This document shows positions 43,745 through 53,392 of a stretch of 64,000 nt of DNA, piece by piece. Location: contig CAJXPB010000001.1 of NCBI GenBank assembly GCA_913057905.1, forward strand, positions 1-64,000, given 5' to 3'. The DNA comes from an uncultured Pseudomonadota bacterium. Its GTDB lineage: Bacteria; Myxococcota_A; Bradymonadia; Bradymonadales; Bradymonadaceae. The stretch's first letter is position 1. Each line of letters opens with the position of its first letter. The notes under the pieces are model-generated. The model was not told the origin of the DNA. It did no database searches and saw only the letters and a list, made by a program, of their open reading frames with translations. A program made the translations under genes and the position numbers.

Positions 43745-46528
43745 ATGGCAATTTCTGAACGAGAACTTCAAATCCATTTCTCGAAGGCACTTCGGGATGC
43801 TCCCGATGCATCGGTCTTCGCCTTTCGCTGGAAGGGCTCGGACGTACCCGTCGAGCGGGTCCAGGCCGACGGCCACGAGTGGAAGCTCCAACTTGCGCCC
43901 TCGGAACTGGCCATTCGGGATGCCCTGGTCCAGGCGAAGAAAAATGGCACCAAGAATGGTCGAAAGACCGTCCTGCTTACGCCGCTGAAGAATGGCGACG
44001 TCGAGTACGACGTGCTGGCTCGTCTGGCGGACAATCAAATTGCGCAGTTCGATCCCTGGGAGTCTCTTCGGCCGATGTTCGATGCCGGGCAGATTGACTC
44101 ACGTTTGAGGCATTCGTCGTCGATGCGAGGCCTCGGCGAAGCACTGATGCGTTGTTCCAGCGACGGCGGATCATTTGCGCCCGTCAAAGGCGGCGTACTG
44201 GGCCCCAAGCACGCCTGGTCGGCCTTCTACAAACACGGCCTAGGGTTCGACGGCGAGGAGTCGAACCTGGAAGACTGGCTTCTGTGGACAGTGCAACAAT
44301 CGGCGTCCATCGGCCGCCTGTACGAGGACTTCGACGACATCGTTGCCCCTTTTCGGGAACGACTGACCGACGTCATCGGCCCGGTCGCCGAACTCTTCGT
44401 CGCTGTGCTCGACGCATCGAGGAGTCAGCAGAAACTACCAGCCTCGTTGCGTCCGGAGTTCGCGCCCTTAGCCGTGGGCCTTTCGGCTCACGCAAGTTAC
44501 CGGGCCCGCGAGGAGCGCGAGGACGGTGCTCCGGCACCGATCGAAGCGATCTACGGGCTCAAGCAACTCTTTTCAGAGGACCGCAAGCCCACCGACGAGG
44601 AGCTGCAAAGATACGGCGAAATCGCAGGCGGTGCATGGCAGCGGCTTCAGTTGCCGGAGCGCTACCATCGGAACAACGGAACGGAATCCCAGGAGTCCAG
44701 CAGCGATGCGCGGCGGCTCTCCAAGGCTGTCGACTCGTTGCTGAAGTCGCTCGTTGGCGATGACGCAGCCAAGATTCTGCCCTACAGCCCTGCGAGCGAC
44801 AGCGGATGGTCGATTCAGGTCGAGGAGCTCGTTGAACAGATTCGTGCTTTCGCCGCCGGCGACAGTTCCGCTGAAGCCGTCCAGGAGAGCCTCGAGTCGC
44901 TGAGAGAGCACTTCGGCTCCAGACAGAACCGGTCAGTCTACGAGAATCTCAAGAAGCTAGCCCAACTGGCAGCGTACCTGCGAACGAGTGAGTCCGATCA
45001 GTCGAGTGGGTCGCGTCTGGTCGAGCAGGCCCGAAACTACCTGTTAGAGGGCAGTTTTGCCGACGCTCTTCGCCAGGCATTGACCGCCGCAGATAAGGCC
45101 CCGGCGCTAGAGAGTCTGGCGCACGACCTCCTCGACCGAGCGCTCGACGCGAGCGACGACGAAAATGAGTCCTTCGGGGAGCGCTACGCCGCAGAGCTAG
45201 GCAACCACGAGGTGCCGCCCGGGTTTCTGGGTGTGCAGGATGTACTCGAGGATGTCGTCGAACCGCTGGCCGCTGACAAGCCGGTTTTGTTCGTGGTTCT
45301 GGACGGCATGAGTTGGGCGGTCGCCCGTGAACTCCTCTTCGATTCGGCCTTCGAAGATTGGGACACCTGGGTGCCCGCCGAGGATTCAGACAGCGCCAGG
45401 GAGCGTCCCGTGGCCGCCACGGTTCCGTCCGAGACGACCAAGTCCCGTGCGTCTCTGCTCACCGGCGAGCTCCAGGAAGGTGGGCAATCGACCGAGAGCA
45501 ACGGGTTCGAAGAGAAGTTGATGGAACTCGGAGTCGTAAAATCCCGAGACCAGGCGCACCTGTTCCACAAAGCCGAGGTCGACGGCACCCGACCCGGCGG
45601 ACTCAGTCCTGACATCCGTAACGCCCTGGCCGACGACGACAATCGAGTCGTCGGAGTGGTCATCAACACCATCGACGACCAACTCTCCGGCTCGGATCAG
45701 ATCTCGTTGGACTGGGACCTCGACACCATCGCGCCGCTGCGGTCCCTGCTCGACTACGCGGGCAACCGAACCATCGTCTTGGCTAGCGACCACGGACACA
45801 TCTGGGAGGCGGGTACCGAACGCGAAGTCTCGGGAACCTCGGCCCGCTGGCGTTCGAAGACGCGTGACACGGTCGACGGCGAGTACGAAGTCAGCGGCCC
45901 CACAATCCAGAAGCTGACCGGCGCGAACTCGATTTACGCGGCCTGGTCGGAGCGAATCCGCTACACGCGTAACAAGGCCGGGTACCACGGCGGAATCAGC
46001 CGGCAGGAGCTCGTCACCCCGCTCGTTGTGCTCCGAGACCAGCGTGACGCAGACCAGATGAAGGATGGCCCCTTCACGCGCCTGAGCACCGAGCCACCCT
46101 TCTGGTGGAACTTGGAGCCGGCCCCGCGCACGACCTCCGTGCCAGATACCACATCAGATTCCACGCAGGACGACCCGCAACTCACCCTGCTGTCGGAGGA
46201 TTCCGAAGTCTCAGACGTCGACACCGACTGGATCGTCGATCTCGTAAACACCGATATCTACCAGCAGCAGCTCGAACGCCACGGCGGCCGCCTGGACCCG
46301 CAGCTCATCCCCAAGCTACTCGCCTACCTTCAGGCCAACGGCGACCGCATGAGCATCTCGGCCGTCGCCCGCCTGCTCAACCGCTCGAAGACCAGCACCC
46401 GCAACCTGCTCTCGGTCGTCGGCACCGTCGTCAACCTCGAGGGCTACCAATCCATCAAAGTCGCGCCCCTCGAAGGCATCGTCGAACTCGACCGCGACAT
46501 GATCGAAAGGCAGTTTCGGTTGGGGTGA
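43745..46528 (+). CDS. pglZ: BREX type 2 phosphatase-fold protein PglZ
   Basis: PglZ is the signature protein of all BREX types. The alkaline-phosphatase-like metal site begins at VLFVVLDGMSWAVAREL (about residue 513) and continues through IVLASDHGHIWEAG, which carries the late metal-binding Asp and His. The N-terminal 500 residues are the helical type 2-specific part. A short helix-turn-helix lies near the C-terminus (about 870-900, SAVARLLNRSKTSTRNLL). It is the last gene of the locus, and the next gene converges on it. Confidence 0.93.
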   Translation: MAISERELQIHFSKALRDAPDASVFAFRWKGSDVPVERVQADGHEWKLQLAPSELAIRDALVQAKKNGTKNGRKTVLLTPLKNGDVEYDVLARLADNQIAQFDPWESLRPMFDAGQIDSRLRHSSSMRGLGEALMRCSSDGGSFAPVKGGVLGPKHAWSAFYKHGLGFDGEESNLEDWLLWTVQQSASIGRLYEDFDDIVAPFRERLTDVIGPVAELFVAVLDASRSQQKLPASLRPEFAPLAVGLSAHASYRAREEREDGAPAPIEAIYGLKQLFSEDRKPTDEELQRYGEIAGGAWQRLQLPERYHRNNGTESQESSSDARRLSKAVDSLLKSLVGDDAAKILPYSPASDSGWSIQVEELVEQIRAFAAGDSSAEAVQESLESLREHFGSRQNRSVYENLKKLAQLAAYLRTSESDQSSGSRLVEQARNYLLEGSFADALRQALTAADKAPALESLAHDLLDRALDASDDENESFGERYAAELGNHEVPPGFLGVQDVLEDVVEPLAADKPVLFVVLDGMSWAVARELLFDSAFEDWDTWVPAEDSDSARERPVAATVPSETTKSRASLLTGELQEGGQSTESNGFEEKLMELGVVKSRDQAHLFHKAEVDGTRPGGLSPDIRNALADDDNRVVGVVINTIDDQLSGSDQISLDWDLDTIAPLRSLLDYAGNRTIVLASDHGHIWEAGTEREVSGTSARWRSKTRDTVDGEYEVSGPTIQKLTGANSIYAAWSERIRYTRNKAGYHGGISRQELVTPLVVLRDQRDADQMKDGPFTRLSTEPPFWWNLEPAPRTTSVPDTTSDSTQDDPQLTLLSEDSEVSDVDTDWIVDLVNTDIYQQQLERHGGRLDPQLIPKLLAYLQANGDRMSISAVARLLNRSKTSTRNLLSVVGTVVNLEGYQSIKVAPLEGIVELDRDMIERQFRLG

Positions 46529-46559
46529 GGTTACGGCAAATCCAACTTTCGAGTGATAT

Positions 46560-47747
46560 CTATTCGCTTTCGTCGTCTCCAAGCCGCGGCCAGCCAAAAG
46601 GCATCGCCACTCGTTCTCCCTCGTTTGGTTTTGGGAACACCAAGAAGAACTCCTCGGCGGCTTCCTGAGGAACTTCGAATACGGCGATTTGCTCATTCGG
46701 AATCCCAGGTTGAAACTGAGATAATACGATATCCTGGCCTTCGGACATGGTCATCGCTGCCATTCCTCTTGAAGACGGCGTGAATATCCGGTCTTGGGAG
46801 TCCATGATAGCGATCCGATTGGTTTCTACGGTTTTCGTCGAGCGACCAACATTCTCTACGGTGTAGTCGACGCGGATCCAATATGCACCGTCAGACGCTT
46901 CCTGAGCCGCGTGTCCGTTACCGACAGTCTTTTTAAGGGACACCTCGCTGACTCGATACGCCATCCCGTTCACTGTAAATTCCTCTCGGAGCCACGGTTT
47001 CGCTGGAAAGGAGATCAAGTTGGCTTGCTCACGTAAACTCCCCGCGGCTTCATCTTCTTTTGGGTCAGTCAAATAAAGCGTATTTGACTGCTGACCAAAC
47101 TCATCTTTTGGATTCAGCCCAAAACCCAGCAGAACTCTTTTCGTATCTTTCTCCCAGATTGCCACGAGATTCACGCCGCCACCCCTAATCACTTCGGCGA
47201 GTTGTCCATCGAAATCGTCGTTGATGTTCCATTGAAGTCCGTATTCAGCAGGTTGGCCGAGGTCCTTTGCTATTTTTCTAGATAAGGTCTTGAATTCAGA
47301 TCGGGGATCCGAGCCCTCCATTGGTTTTATAAATTGCACTGATTTGAGTCCTTCCGTGCCGAATGCCAAACTAACAGCTTCGAACCCGAGTTCTTTTGCT
47401 GGTTTACCTTTGTAGTGAAGTCCCCCTCTGTTCGGCGTATCTTTATCAAACCCATGCTTCGCGGACGGTTCCCCAAATTCCTCGCGAACTTCGTCGGGGG
47501 ACATTCCCAACTCAATTCTATCTAGGACGCTTTGCCGGTTTTCTTCCGGTTTTTCCGTATTCTTAGCACTCGATTCTGTCTCGGAACCCTCTTCTCCAGC
47601 CTTCTTAGGCTCTGGGGAGTCGGATGGTTGGGTTTTTGCCTCGGTGGAGCTCTTTGCTTTCTCCTTTCCACAAGCGACCATCCCGAGACACAGAGTGAAT
47701 CCGCACAAAATGAAAACTACCCAGTGTTTCGATTTTGGATTCAACAT
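46560..47747 (-). CDS. Lipoprotein with BamE-like and DUF4352-like domains
   Basis: Signal peptide with lipobox ending at Cys26 (LGMVAC), then a Lys/Glu/Ser-rich linker to about residue 75. A BamE/SmpA-like segment follows (LDRIELGMSPDEVREEFGEP), then an unassigned middle domain. The C-terminal beta-sandwich resembles DUF4352 (WIRVDYTVENVGRSTKTVET and IAVFEVPQEAAEEFFLVFP). It is the most complete and divergent of three paralogues here (others at 49775-50911 and 52153-53210). It is probably an envelope protein; partners unknown. Confidence 0.8.
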   Translation of the reverse strand: MLNPKSKHWVVFILCGFTLCLGMVACGKEKAKSSTEAKTQPSDSPEPKKAGEEGSETESSAKNTEKPEENRQSVLDRIELGMSPDEVREEFGEPSAKHGFDKDTPNRGGLHYKGKPAKELGFEAVSLAFGTEGLKSVQFIKPMEGSDPRSEFKTLSRKIAKDLGQPAEYGLQWNINDDFDGQLAEVIRGGGVNLVAIWEKDTKRVLLGFGLNPKDEFGQQSNTLYLTDPKEDEAAGSLREQANLISFPAKPWLREEFTVNGMAYRVSEVSLKKTVGNGHAAQEASDGAYWIRVDYTVENVGRSTKTVETNRIAIMDSQDRIFTPSSRGMAAMTMSEGQDIVLSQFQPGIPNEQIAVFEVPQEAAEEFFLVFPKPNEGERVAMPFGWPRLGDDESE

Positions 47748-47894
47748 GCTGCATCCTCCGGTGAGGATTCAATAATTGCGGTTGCCACAAGGCCCATACC
47801 GACCGACGTCCACTTCTGAACCGAGGAGGGGATGTCCATCGAGGCTGCGGCACACATCCATTTCATCCACTTGGGACGACCGTGCCCTTCCCTG

Positions 47895-48027
47895 TCAATT
47901 GCGATTACGCAGACGAAAATCGTAGAGGCCGAGGCCGACTGCTACAAGGAAGAAACTCACAAGCGCGCCGAAATTTGTTCGTGAGAGGATCAAAAACCTC
48001 AGCTCCACCCGATGATTCAACGACATC
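47895..48027 (-). CDS. Possible 43-residue membrane peptide
   Basis: An ATG at 48027 overlaps the end of the Gly-rich lipoprotein gene and opens a 43-codon frame with one hydrophobic helix (FGALVSFFLVAVGLGLYDF) followed by RLRNRN. It may be a small membrane protein. It may also be a C-terminal anchor cut off from the upstream gene by a frameshift, since helix plus basic tail resembles a sorting tail. No good ribosome site. Confidence 0.25.
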
Positions 48028-49690
48028 CCTGGGTGCGTCCAGCCTCGCCGGGTCGGCCTTGCGGGAGGTCGGTTCGATCCGAGGTGCCGCCCTGGCCCGC
48101 CGTCCCGGCCGTGAGTTCGTTGTCCTCGCCTTGAAGGTCGACGCTGGTCGAGTCGTCGCACCAGACGGCGTAGGATGCCCCGCCGGTTCCGTTGGCTCCA
48201 TCGCCGCCCTCTTGGCCCGCGGTTCCGTCCCCGCCTGGTTCGCCTGCGGACGACCCGGTGCCGGTCGAGGTCCCGAATCCCCCCGGTCCACCCTCGCCGC
48301 CGGCCGCGCCGATGCCGCCACGTCCTCCACCGCCGCCGTCGCCGCCAGCCGCCGCTTGAATGGTGGAGTTGAAAATGACGAATCCGTCGGAATTTGCAGA
48401 TGCGATGCCCACGGACCAGCCGCCAGCTTCTCCGCCATCACCTCCTTCGCCTCCACAGCCTCCTCCGCCACCACCGCCGCCGCCGGCGCCCCAGTAGCAG
48501 TTGGTTTCATTCGTGCCTGGAAGTTCTTGGGAATCGCCGTTGCCAGCGGCGCCCCCTGCCCCGCCTCGGCCCGGTAACCCGTCGTTGCCCGAGCCACCGT
48601 AGCCAGTTGCCCGCGGCCGTGCATCGGATTCGATTCTCAATACGAGCCCACCGTTGGTCCCATTATCTGCGGGCTCGCGGGGCGTTCCATCTTCGCCCGG
48701 GTCAGCCCGGCCGCCTTGTGCGCCGGTGGGAGCGTCGTCGCCGGCAGCATTGCCCTCGAGATCGCCGGTTGCCCCGTCGCCACCCGCACCGAGGAGCGTC
48801 AGTCGAGACAAAAACTCACACTGAGACGCCGGCTCACCCGCCTCGCCGCCGGCATTCATGATCGATTGGGAGCACGCTTGGTCTTGCACGCGCATGAATT
48901 CGGCGGCATCTCCACGCTTCCCATCGGTGCCTTCGATCTCCGAGTCCTGCCCGTCGGCACCATCGCTACCGTCGCCAGCGTCGCCCGCCAGTATCCTCAT
49001 CCGATGAAGCGTCAGCGCCGGGGCGTTGTACAGATAAGCGCCGATGTTCGAGACGTCGTTCTGGTTATTCAGGTCCGGATTGTCGATTTCGAAGCCCGAA
49101 AAGACGGTCCGCGCGGTGATGTCTCGCGCGATGACTCCGATCAGTGACCCCTCGAGGGCGGTCGAGGCTTCCACTTGAATGGACGGCCGCGCCTGGGGGT
49201 TGGGCAGAAAGGTCGGGTGGCGGTCAAACCCGCCGTAGACGGAGACGCCCTCGGTGAGTGTGACCACATCGAGGATGATGGGGGAGCCACCGACGATGAT
49301 GGCCGATGCCCCCTGGGATTCGGCGGCCGTAATCGCAGTCTGAAGGTCGGTAAACGGCGCCGAGCGTGTTCCGTCGGGGTCGTTCCCGCCGTAGTCGGTG
49401 TCTACAAAGAGTAGACCGGTCCCACAGTCCAAGGAACTGGGCGAGTCAACAGGGGCGAGCTCTTGGAGCGGTCCCACGCAGGCTGCGCCACCGCCACACT
49501 CGGTGCGCCCCAGATTGCAGAGTCCGCATCGCTGCTCGCAGGCATCTCCGCCGTCCTCCCGGACATCCATCGAGGCGTCGGCATCCATCGCCGCGTCCGA
49601 TTGGTCAGACGGCCCGGGTGTGTCGCTTGAGCATCCGGTGGCCAGAAGCGCGAGAATCAATCCAAACAGTACCGTGCAGTTGCGTCCCAA
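48017..49690 (-). CDS. Gly-rich surface lipoprotein with parallel beta-helix start
   Basis: Lipobox LLATGC gives Cys20, followed by an Asp/Ala/Met-rich linker and a small Cys cluster. A region of about 150 residues then looks like the DUF1565/right-handed beta-helix type found in myxobacteria-like lipoproteins (VDTDYGGNDPDGTRSAPFTD, then SVYGGFDRHP). The C-terminal half is a Gly/Ala/Asp collagen-like tract with repeated GGxGG runs. It is probably an exported, surface-attached protein. The GC-rich tract produces long antisense frames, which are shadows. Confidence 0.82.
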   Translation of the reverse strand: MGRNCTVLFGLILALLATGCSSDTPGPSDQSDAAMDADASMDVREDGGDACEQRCGLCNLGRTECGGGAACVGPLQELAPVDSPSSLDCGTGLLFVDTDYGGNDPDGTRSAPFTDLQTAITAAESQGASAIIVGGSPIILDVVTLTEGVSVYGGFDRHPTFLPNPQARPSIQVEASTALEGSLIGVIARDITARTVFSGFEIDNPDLNNQNDVSNIGAYLYNAPALTLHRMRILAGDAGDGSDGADGQDSEIEGTDGKRGDAAEFMRVQDQACSQSIMNAGGEAGEPASQCEFLSRLTLLGAGGDGATGDLEGNAAGDDAPTGAQGGRADPGEDGTPREPADNGTNGGLVLRIESDARPRATGYGGSGNDGLPGRGGAGGAAGNGDSQELPGTNETNCYWGAGGGGGGGGGCGGEGGDGGEAGGWSVGIASANSDGFVIFNSTIQAAAGGDGGGGGRGGIGAAGGEGGPGGFGTSTGTGSSAGEPGGDGTAGQEGGDGANGTGGASYAVWCDDSTSVDLQGEDNELTAGTAGQGGTSDRTDLPQGRPGEAGRTQGCR

Positions 49691-49774
49691 AACCGACCTC
49701 GGGTGTATGCATTCACAATGAATATACCCGAGTCTACCAGATCAGTTCGGGGGATTCGAGGGGCGGGGAATGGA

Positions 49775-50911
49775 TCAGTCCTGCTCGGAAATCGTTGGCC
49801 AGCCAAAGGGCATGCTGACCGGCTTGCCCCGCTTGCTCATCGCCGCGGGGAAGACGAGGTTGAAGCGGTCTGCGCCCTCTACGGGAACCTCAAAGACGAC
49901 GACCTGGTCCTTGGACTCACCTGGTGGAACTTTTGGTTCCGTCGAATGTTCGGCTTTGGTTGGGTTAAGGGCCTTGAGACCCGCCGAAGAAGGACGGTGC
50001 ATCTTTTTCTGCGAACTCATCAGCAACACACGGTTTTGGCCAAGGGAGGTCGCAGAATCGGTCACGTTTTCGACGGAGTAGTCAACGCGAATCCAGCGTG
50101 AGTCGTCTGAGTTGAGGCTCTCGTCATCCCCGTCGCCAACGGTCTCCAGCAGTGCGACTTTTTCCACCGTGTATGCGAGCGCGCCCATCGATGAGAATTG
50201 CTCCTTGAGCCACGGTATCTTTGGCAACTGGACAAGGGTAAATTCCTCGACAATGCGCTCCACTGGCTTGGCCTTCTCCGCGGTCGAGTACGTGAGTCGG
50301 TTCTCCAGGCGTCCCCCCTCCGTCGTCGTGCCCACACGGGCGACCGCTTCATGCTCCTTCGTGCTCCAGACCGCCACGAGCTCAACGCCCGGATCAGCCA
50401 GCAGGTCAGTCAATGGACGGTCGTACGGGACGTTGGTCTTCCATTTGAGACCCCAGAAATACCGCTTTCCGAAGGCCTTCAGCCCAAGGCTGGCCAGTTC
50501 GCGCAATTGTCTTCGAGGATCTTTCTCGCCCATCTCTCCAGTGAATTCGGCGACCCGGAGCCTTTCGTCATCGAAGTTCAGTTCCAACTTCTCGAACCCG
50601 ACTTGGCTGGCTGGTGCGCCCTCGTAGGTGAGCGCACCAGATTCCGTCGTATCCGGCTCGCCAAATAACTGGCGAGCCTCTTTCGGAGTCATGCCCAGCT
50701 CGATGTCATTCAGCACCGACGCCTTCTGAGTCTCCGAGTCCTCCGTGCTCTCCGTTTTCGCCCTCTTCTGTGCCTCCTTCTTTTCGTCGGCCGAGGTCTG
50801 CGCCTGGGCAGAGCCCTCTGTTTTGCACCCCATCTGCGCTGGCACCGTCGTGACCAGAAGCAGGGCCAGAACCCGCACAACCCTTCGACCATCGAACGTT
50901 GCTGATGTCAT
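49775..50911 (-). CDS. Lipoprotein with BamE-like and DUF4352-like domains, paralogue 2
   Basis: The start at MTSATFDGRRVVRV follows GAAGAGGAGAAGCC and gives Cys29 as the lipid site (AQMGC). A longer frame to 51130 passes through remains of other genes and is rejected. It has the same order as paralogue 1: charged linker, BamE-like segment (LNDIELGMTPKEARQLFGEP), middle domain, DUF4352-like C-terminus ending PFGWPTISEQD. The leader is almost identical to that of the pseudogene at 52153-53210, showing recent duplication. Its ATG once overlapped the stop of a DUF4286 gene, now nearly lost. Confidence 0.85.
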   Translation of the reverse strand: MTSATFDGRRVVRVLALLLVTTVPAQMGCKTEGSAQAQTSADEKKEAQKRAKTESTEDSETQKASVLNDIELGMTPKEARQLFGEPDTTESGALTYEGAPASQVGFEKLELNFDDERLRVAEFTGEMGEKDPRRQLRELASLGLKAFGKRYFWGLKWKTNVPYDRPLTDLLADPGVELVAVWSTKEHEAVARVGTTTEGGRLENRLTYSTAEKAKPVERIVEEFTLVQLPKIPWLKEQFSSMGALAYTVEKVALLETVGDGDDESLNSDDSRWIRVDYSVENVTDSATSLGQNRVLLMSSQKKMHRPSSAGLKALNPTKAEHSTEPKVPPGESKDQVVVFEVPVEGADRFNLVFPAAMSKRGKPVSMPFGWPTISEQD

Positions 50912-51034
50912 GGCTTCTCCTCTTCCATCCACACTTGCACGACCGGAATCCGTTGTGATCCACTCCATTGCGACGTCTCCCGAAGCATCTGTCCCGACGT
51001 CTGCGCCGCCATTCCGAGTGGACAGTACGTGACA
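50912..51034 (-). pseudogene. Relics of a DUF4286 gene and a Cys-rich lipoprotein gene
   Basis: The first bases match the 3' end of the intact DUF4286 gene (54561-54887). The rest matches an internal part of the small lipoprotein at 53393-53788 (coding for DVGTDASGDVA). Large deletions removed everything else. Confidence 0.6.
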
Positions 51035-51209
51035 TCGGCGATCTCCCAAAGTTCGCCGATTCATTTGCGGACGACCTCGCGGGCCTCCGGGGCGTTCTCT
51101 CAAGGCGGCGTAATGCCGGACACCATCCACGTTGTTTTCACGGACGATTCTCTGGACGAGGCCCTCCAGTGCTTCTCTCCACGCGTCGAGTGAGATTCAG
51201 CCTGACCGG
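51019..51209. repeat. 191-bp direct repeat, copy A
   Basis: Near-identical to 53831-54021. It lies upstream of the intact secreted Ig-like gene in this copy and probably holds its promoter region. Confidence 0.85.
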
Positions 51210-51292
51210 AAAAGGAGAACCTCATGGCCTTTTCCGACTCTACCGGGCACGTTAACCTATCGAAGAGTCGCGAAACTCGAAGGAGTTGAACC

Positions 51293-52066
51293 GTGCGAAC
51301 CGCCGCTGTCAGCCTCCCTGCTTTTCTGGTCGTCTGTCTCGTCGTGGCCATTCCAGCCGACGGCGAGGCGAAATGTATGTCGCAAACTGCCGACGCCTGG
51401 CCCCAGCCCGGGTCGAAGCTCCCCGCCAATCGGCCGATCATCGTCCTCGAGGGCTCCGGCAATGCGCGCTCGGCGATTCGGTCGCTGGGTAAAGAGTCAC
51501 TCCACCTCGTCGCTGACGATGACCGCGTGGCACTCCGCCGCATCGAGCTTCTCCAGAGCGAAAGGGACTTTACGCAGCTCGTGCTCAAGGCCGAAGAAGA
51601 CCTCGATACCGGTTCTACATACCGGCTCGACACCAATCGGCTGAAATCCAAGGACTCTGAGGTGCGGCTCGCCTGGACGTGTGATGGTGGTAAACGACTC
51701 CGGTGGCGGGCCGGTCCGCCGGACAGTCGTGCGCCAAACCTCCGGTCGTTGAAGAAGATTGGGGCCGAACGCAAGACTCTTGGCTGCGCGCCGACGACAT
51801 TCGTGATGCTTCGCCCCTCGATTCCGGACGACAACGTAGATGAGCTCATCTTCCGTGTCGTCGTTACCCGGAAGGTGAAATCGGACCTGAAACAGACGTA
51901 CTGGGTCAAACCCAACGACGAGTCCGAACTGCGCGTCGGCCACGGCATGTGCGGGGGCGAATTCGACCTCGAACAGGGAGCCTCCTACCAGGTGAAGGTG
52001 CAGGCAATCGACAAAGCCGGAAACCGGTCGCCCGTCTCCGATCCCCTCGACGTGGTCGGCCCGTAG
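51293..52066 (+). CDS. Secreted protein with Ig-like beta domains
   Basis: A 257-residue product with a Sec signal peptide (hydrophobic segment at about residues 5-20, cleavage likely near ADGEAKC; the Cys is not in a good lipobox). Two beta-rich domains follow; the second ends with VKVQAIDKAGNRSPVSDPLD, a fibronectin/Ig-like closing pattern. Probably periplasmic or extracellular and adhesive; function unknown. A broken second copy lies at 54022-54489. Confidence 0.75.
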   Translation: MRTAAVSLPAFLVVCLVVAIPADGEAKCMSQTADAWPQPGSKLPANRPIIVLEGSGNARSAIRSLGKESLHLVADDDRVALRRIELLQSERDFTQLVLKAEEDLDTGSTYRLDTNRLKSKDSEVRLAWTCDGGKRLRWRAGPPDSRAPNLRSLKKIGAERKTLGCAPTTFVMLRPSIPDDNVDELIFRVVVTRKVKSDLKQTYWVKPNDESELRVGHGMCGGEFDLEQGASYQVKVQAIDKAGNRSPVSDPLDVVGP

Positions 52067-52152
52067 AGTCTCCTCGGCGTTCCCTCTCATTGTTTGAATC
52101 GCCCGAGGGATATTCGAGATCAAAGAGTGCGCGGCCGCGCCTCAGTTTTGGT

Positions 52153-53210
52153 TCAGTCCTGTTCGGAAATCGTTGGCCAACCAAAGGGCATTCGAACCGG
52201 GGGACCCTCGCTTCCTTCGCCTGTCGGAAACAGAAGGTTGAATCTTTCCGCAGCTTTAACCGGTACGTCGAAGACTGCGACCAAGTCCTTGGCCGCGCCC
52301 GGCTCAATTTCCAACCGCGTGGCATCCTCCGCTTCGTTCGAATTCGAGTCCTCTCTGCGATGCGACGACGGTCGGAACAGGTCCATCTGCGAATTCTCGA
52401 GCAACACACGATTCTTTCCGGACGTCTTTGTCGACCCGGTGGTGTTCTCCAAAGCGTAGTCCACGCGAATTCTGCGTTCGTCGTCTGAGGTCGGCTCCTC
52501 GGCGTTCCCGTCAGTCTCCAAAAGTGCGACGCGTTCGACCGTGTAAGTGAGCCCGTGAATGCTGGAGAATGGCTCTTGTATCCACGGCTCTTTCGGAACA
52601 GGAATCAGGTCGTACCCTCACGACCCATCTTTTTGTAGGACCCGTCACGAACTTCCTCATTCAAGGGTTGATCAAAGGCTTTTTCATGTAGGGGTTCGTC
52701 GTAGGGTAATTCGTTCTGCCAACGGAGACCCTGGATATCCGGCTCTCCGAAGGTTTTCTTCGCTAGACGTACGAGTTCGTTGAAGCGGTTCCGGGGATCG
52801 CGTTCCTCCAGTTGTTCTTTAAATTTCACGTAAACGAGTTCCCCTTCCTTGAACTGCAGCTTAAGGGACCAGGTTTGGCCGAGTAATGATTTGTCGTAGA
52901 AAAGATTTATTCGCGATCGCTCACCGTCCCTGTCGTCGCCGCCGAAAATCGACTCGCCAAGGATTTGCTGAACTTCTTCCGGAGACATGCCCAATTCGAT
53001 TTTGTCCAACTGGGTCTGCTCCTTAGTCCCCGAATCCTTCGTCCGCTCGACTTCGTCTCGCTTTTCCTTCTGGTTCACGGGCTTATCAACCGCGCTTTGA
53101 GACTCGTCTGCCCTCTCCTTGTCGCACCCCATGTGCGCTGGCACCGTCGCGACTAGAAGTAGGGCCAGAACCCGCAGAACCCTTCGACCATCGAACGTTG
53201 CTGATGTCAT
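52153..53210 (-). pseudogene. Third BamE-like/DUF4352-like lipoprotein, frameshifted
   Basis: It starts MTSATFDGRRVLRV at 53210 with lipid site Cys29 (AHMGC) and the BamE-like segment LDKIELGMSPEEVQQILGES. The frame closes at 52605. The C-terminal part continues in another frame from DLIPVPKEPWIQEPFSSIHG to PFGWPTISEQD at 52153. Compared with paralogue 2, about 40 residues are missing at the junction. The gene is therefore broken by a deletion with a frameshift near 52605-52612. Confidence 0.75.
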
Positions 53211-53211
53211 G

Positions 53212-53314
53212 GCTTCTCCACGCGTGAATAACCGGCAACAACTCCCGACCGGCCCCAGGCTTGCCACTCGTCGGCGATGTCGGCGTCGATTCGAACGGTG
53301 ACGATGTAGAGCAT
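53212..53314 (-). pseudogene. DUF4286 gene with internal deletion
   Basis: It starts with the same MLYIVTVRIDADIADEWQAW as the intact gene at 54561-54887, then jumps to the last few codons. About 220 bases are deleted. Confidence 0.7.
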
Positions 53315-53392
53315 GTCGGTCCTTCGGTTAGTCGTCTGACGTGACGACGGTCGGATGCACGCAGACAAACTCGCACGGGAATCGACTGGCGA

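Noticed and set aside
28531..46528. BREX type 1 assignment
   Set aside because: No BrxA, BrxB or BrxL gene is present. The PglW kinase plus BrxD and BrxHI identify type 2.
48100..48700. Repetitive GC-rich tract as a possible CRISPR or tandem-repeat array
   Set aside because: The repeats are Gly/Ala codons of the Gly-rich lipoprotein with no constant unit or spacers.
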